Assembly: GCA_910586715.1 (NCBI GenBank)
Contig: CAJUJG010000092.1
Span: forward strand, 1-6,811
Direction: 5' to 3'
DNA length: 6,811 nucleotides
Source of the DNA: an uncultured Lachnospiraceae bacterium
GTDB taxonomy: Bacteria > Bacillota > Clostridia > Lachnospirales > Lachnospiraceae
The position numbers and the translations under genes are program-made. Positions 6,401-6,811 of this stretch are shown piece after piece (position 1 is the stretch's first letter; the number at the start of each line of letters is the position of its first letter). Under the pieces are notes generated by a model. The model saw only the letters and a program-made list of their open reading frames with translations. It searched no databases and had not been told where the DNA came from.

Positions 6401-6716
6401 AACACCGATGACATGGACAGATACGGAAGTTGCAAAGCTTGAGGATTATATAACATTCAAGTATTGGACGGATAAGGAAGAAGTATTGACATGTCAGGAT
6501 TTAATCGGAGCATACACTTATGATTCCGCATATCTTGATAAGGACGGATTTGCAATTGTGCCAAACAGCTATAAAAAGAATAATCAGTGTGGTACAGCAA
6601 GCTTTATGATCAAGGGAACCGGAAAATTTGCGGGAACGAAAAAAGTAACCTTTAGCATTGTCAATTTGGCAGTTGCAGAAAAGATGAAAGCGGCAGGTAA
6701 ACCGGTTGAAGAGTAA
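375..6716 (+). CDS. Giant secreted multidomain pectate lyase, polysaccharide lyase family 9
   Basis: The 2113-residue product should cleave pectate (polygalacturonate) by calcium-dependent beta-elimination outside the cell. ATG 375 is chosen for its AGGAGG site and the signal peptide (residues 1-30: basic start, hydrophobic core MAVILSGAMVMSS, probable cut after Ser-Tyr-Ala). Then come an acidic Glu/Thr/Ser linker (32-178); a small beta domain like those of clostridial pectinases (180-327); FN3-like domains (about 340-440, 441-528); a jelly-roll LamG-like domain (529-790); an Ig-like spacer (800-945); the PL9 beta-helix (950-1390); a Gly/Asp/Ser linker; and about seven Ig/MBG-like repeats (1456-2113). 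From memory of Dickeya Pel9A, calcium ligands Asp209/233/234/237 correspond to Asp1128/1152/1153/1156 with identical spacing, and the catalytic Lys273 to Lys1207. PL9 enzymes are often a few hundred residues, so most of this protein is accessory. No LPXTG motif or C-terminal membrane anchor is seen. The catalytic call is strong; the accessory domain names are by pattern. Confidence 0.93.
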   Translation: MSKFRNGLMKRVMAVILSGAMVMSSMTSYAAEINYDIADENVETASQSSEPEAEETVSLEAEKTDEEANTAVESETAAATESTASTATETVPAETQTDSSTEAAAPEEETTSAETQTDSSVETEETTETTEISSETEVLSETETVEEESTEEMSTELESEEEETTEESQENEAAAPDDSMIDLKNGLKKGQIYGDQDILKISVLEDFKGSGGTTIDDVKYNNSAAGSNNPLQGSANISASVLIPDKGAAFKIEAIKASKITFAVGDAKGKIYYFAKDNGGGSGTCISSGAVSKNDTYTFKMDAGNTYYFCLGGSKIKVYGIKWVERDLEAEQNRPDWNSEVAAPKISSVAVDGSDKGKVIVMVDAVIGDKGADKVEAFMYDANGDEVGDAESVKEREQTKFEFFPPSTGSYTFKAAISRNDEKTKIEGEASAPFDFTLPLVVPEFKGTTNLGDGQVELKWDIVPEADKYIVESVSNPELGEMESANSSIVIKDLTVGQKYSFTVYAMRGEEKTEKSKPVEIEVTKEKKLNWEFSTYGNGTSKGKDTVTVDEKEGSVRIEANSGKIVPASNDGLTFYYTQLDPNTTNFTFSAKVHVNSWTYSNGQEGFGLMVSDSVGKEYKQYWTNSYQAVVSRVSYRWNGVAISEDGSGQRIDMQLGVGSTEKTGVTPKDQKDIANGVITAPRKFSAETSSIDTTFAKYGDGQYNIVKNYKNNPAPKGSDHEQYEDFELQIQKNNTGYFVSYTNPDGNTTLKKYYDPKALNLIESDTIYVGVFASRNADVTFTDIKLDTISPEDDEPAEEKPIKIVNASNSIVSGGLTNSPEYTFAFASNWYGKLVLKDSEGNILSRHKEKDENGNEVELDYYDVKGTLDPDLSTLLDGDNARDTKVCIELNNLSVGKNVYTVEFTPNKDWSPSQEVKADGTVRNLVQLKSYDMVRITHTVEYKKYGEEGQTIYVSQEGKSTNIGTKESPLDIYTAVRYALPGQTIILAGGRYSLNRTLQIPKGINGRPDIVDGKETYKNYIKMIGDPNSSERPVLDFNSLVAAVVTVGDYWYFKNFDVIRCKDGEKGIQVSGSYCVFDRVDTYKNGSTGLQICRASGTDTYKDWPEYNLILNCNSYLNVDSGYEDADGFAAKLTSGSGNVFDGCIAAFNADDGWDLFSKAQTGSIGAVTIRNSIAYRNGYVLFDENDNLDENGRLVLGKGNGNGFKMGGDGLKAGTMYDPDYDPDALIPESGHKLYNSLSFGNKSKGIASNNAPNIKVYNSVSCNNGAQNDKGSWEGSNIGFSAYDTNPHTDYELRNVISFRTEEDKFGIGDSVVPRGQQDDDKINGKTAYYWSTADKAAKNANGDKITADSFVSLTYDSLNRVDKDYWRNADGTVNTHDFLKLKDDVQTGDKPEDNPSMGGSPSIDIEDQIGEDTDGSITGGSAGSGDDASSDYGEDYPAGGINEKEHYGKIWVADIKYVDYTDKEPIYYTGKKIEPEVHVRFSADTPLLVKGKGYNLKFSNNVNAGTATVNVIGATHYVGFTATKTFEILPVDINDNSISIPSSVAVAQGGDVQAAVKPTWQGKALKKDVEYTVSPVAGEPNKLLVKGIGNFTGEKVINAYTVSADKLMSKASVAILAEDKNPFYTGEECKPRVEVKMNGSVLTTGYSVEYANNIEIGKATLTVVGDGVTYFGSKSVGFSIKGGNLKNVAEVTDKKGTLTSYVANGVTFNGRSCAIPENTIEVKLKGKDITLKNGTDYKIVQKGTDKAGSATVTIKGINNYSGAVNYKYKISPLDVNDASVEITHPKTLEYAFTGAQFIPEQNFNIRINNTIVESSNYKLTYKNNNLVGENVATVTVAGQKGLTGKKDITFSISKASMTDNIDFSVTAKEITTGGKDLKYSDLRKAGVGVTQSINKKNKKLSAGRDYDKDAIKYYIDTNDNYEIDDKDIEITSKITSNETVNEFKEKGYLTILVRVEAMESNPKCFYTGHADGYFRAAMWNIAKVRITNIKPRVFGRNYKKGNGQSTPMTWTDTEVAKLEDYITFKYWTDKEEVLTCQDLIGAYTYDSAYLDKDGFAIVPNSYKKNNQCGTASFMIKGTGKFAGTKKVTFSIVNLAVAEKMKAAGKPVEE
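468..908 (+). other. Glu/Thr/Ser-rich low-complexity linker
   Basis: Residues 32-178 are dominated by Glu, Thr, Ser and Ala, with almost no aromatic residues after position 35. The octapeptide AETQTDSS occurs twice, 20 residues apart (93-100 and 113-120). Such segments are typically disordered spacers between the cell surface or export end and folded binding domains. The biased codons (GAA, GAG, ACG, ACA) keep other frames open on both strands over this stretch, which explains the long overlapping spurious frames there. Confidence 0.85.
912..1355 (+). other. Putative carbohydrate-binding-like beta domain
   Basis: Residues 180-327 run from IDLKNGLKKGQIYG to GSKIKVYGIKWVERD. The pattern is an opening 'Leu-x-x-Gly-x-x-Tyr-Gly', a central 'GKIYYFAKD', then 'AGNTYYFCLGGSKIKVYGI'. 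It resembles a beta-sandwich module I recognise next to catalytic domains in Lachnospiraceae and Ruminococcaceae pectin-degrading enzymes. Substrate binding is inferred. I do not assign a CBM family number. Confidence 0.5.
1959..2744 (+). other. LamG/concanavalin-like jelly-roll domain
   Basis: Residues 529-790 start LNWEFSTYGNG and end VGVFASRNADVTFTDIKLD. 'NFTFSAKVHVNSWT...GFGLMVSD', then an irregular insert (about 614-725), then 'DFELQIQKNNTGYFVSY' and 'IYVGVFASRNADVTFTDI' follow the usual strand order of jelly-roll domains that bind or surround glycans. The insert, rich in Gly, Ser and Asn, lengthens the domain. The specificity is unknown. Confidence 0.55.
3222..4544 (+). other. PL9 catalytic right-handed beta-helix domain
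   Basis: Residues 950-1390. The opening 'TIYVSQEGK...GTKESPLDIYTAVRYALPGQTIILAGGRY' is the standard entry into secreted parallel beta-helices. Key residues are Asp1128 in DADGFAAK, Asp1152, Asp1153 and Asp1156 in ADDGWD, and Lys1207 in GNGFKMGGDG. These correspond to the Pel9A calcium-binding aspartates and catalytic lysine as I recall them. The 51-residue gap from Asp1156 to Lys1207 is 15 longer than the 36 in Pel9A. The difference probably lies in the acidic loop at about 1181-1200. Confidence 0.9.
4740..6716 (+). repeat. C-terminal array of about seven Ig/MBG-like beta repeats
   Basis: Approximate protein units are 1456-1539, 1540-1613, 1614-1691, 1692-1781, 1782-1863, 1864-1988 and 1989-2113. 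The shared pattern is [YF]TG near the start, then 'x-Gly-x-x-Tyr-x-[LV]-x-[YF]-x-Asn-Asn', 'Gly-x-Ala-[TS]-[VL]-x-[VI]-x-Gly', an aromatic-x-Gly turn and a final 'F-x-I' strand. Examples of the closing strand are KTFEI, VGFSI, KYKI, ITFSI and VTFSI. Hinges LPVDIND (1533-1539) and SPLDVND (1775-1781) separate units. The copies are strongly diverged at DNA level, so this is an old domain array, not a recent tandem duplication. Likely roles are spacing the enzyme from the cell or binding wall or substrate; neither is proven. Confidence 0.75.
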
Positions 6717-6729
6717 TCATTAAAGAAGA

Positions 6730-6767
6730 AAGGCATCCCATCACTCCATGTGGTGGGGTGCTTTTTT
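6730..6767 (+). terminator. Intrinsic terminator of the pectate lyase gene
   Basis: A 12-bp stem pairs 6733-6744 (GCATCCCATCAC) with 6750-6761 (GTGGTGGGGTGC), using two G-U wobbles, with loop TCCAT and a run of six T (6762-6767). It starts 13 bases after the stop codon. This is a textbook Rho-independent terminator, so the gene is probably monocistronic, or the last gene of its transcript. Confidence 0.93.
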
Positions 6768-6802
6768 ACTTTACAGGAAATTACGTCCTATAAAGTAAAA
6801 AA
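6762..6802. repeat. Long imperfect inverted repeat overlapping the terminator T run
   Basis: Bases 6762-6778 (TTTTTTACTTTACAGGA) pair with 6786-6802 (TCCTATAAAGTAAAAAA) over 17 positions with one mismatch (6774/6790) around the 7-base loop AATTACG. The left arm includes the T tract of the terminator and the right arm includes the A run at the window end. It could be a dispersed intergenic repeat, or part of a bidirectional terminator region. Confidence 0.7.
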
Positions 6803-6811
6803 ACCTCCGGG
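6797..6811 (-). terminator. Possible 3' half of a terminator for a convergent gene (cut by the window end)
   Basis: Read on the minus strand this is CCCGGAGG followed by seven T and then AC, the look of the closing arm and U tract of an intrinsic terminator. The opening arm (CCTCCGGG on the minus strand) would lie beyond the window. If so, a gene on the minus strand converges on the pectate lyase gene. Confidence 0.35.

Noticed and set aside
4740..6716. Recent tandem duplication or CRISPR-like repetition in the C-terminal region
   Set aside because: The repetition is only at protein level. DNA units are strongly diverged and differ in length, and there are no identical direct repeats with spacers.

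Overview
The window holds one very large gene for a secreted, multidomain pectate lyase, plus the last codons of an upstream gene that ends in the same kind of C-terminal module. The strong AGGAGG ribosome site, AT-rich promoter region, Gram-positive-type signal peptide, compact hairpin terminators and the style of the C-terminal beta repeats all suggest a Firmicute of the family Lachnospiraceae (Lachnospira, Butyrivibrio or Roseburia-like). This placement is recognition by eye, not a database result.

Layout. Positions 1-68 are the 3' end of an upstream gene, followed by a clear hairpin terminator (75-111). The intergenic stretch 112-374 is unusually structured. It has three copies of a GC-rich motif, TGCAC(AC)GGGCAC: two direct (113-125, 319-331) and one inverted (within 172-184). 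Two of them flank an AT-rich promoter candidate (248-276). A small perfect hairpin (325-339) lies in the expected leader before the ribosome site (363-368). The main gene runs from ATG 375 to TAA 6716 (2113 aa). A hairpin terminator (6730-6767) follows it, overlapped by a second long inverted repeat (6762-6802). The window ends in what looks like half of a terminator belonging to a convergent gene.

The protein, in order: signal peptide (1-30); a long Glu/Thr/Ser-rich linker (32-178); a small beta domain resembling carbohydrate-binding modules of clostridial pectinases (180-327); two FN3-like domains (about 340-440 and 441-528); a jelly-roll (LamG/concanavalin-like) domain (about 529-790); an Ig-like spacer (about 800-945); a family 9 polysaccharide lyase right-handed beta-helix with all calcium ligands and the catalytic lysine recognisable (about 950-1390); a Gly/Asp/Ser linker (1391-1455); and about seven Ig/MBG-like beta repeats (1456-2113).

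The likely role is endo-cleavage of pectate (homogalacturonan) outside the cell, with accessory domains for substrate binding and reach. The upstream gene shares the terminal module, so it is probably part of the same surface or secreted glycan-degrading set. I see no defence system, mobile element, CRISPR array or tRNA/rRNA gene. The least explained parts are the motif-bearing leader region, the C-terminal repeats with an embedded calcium-loop-like sequence, and the inverted repeat overlapping the terminator.
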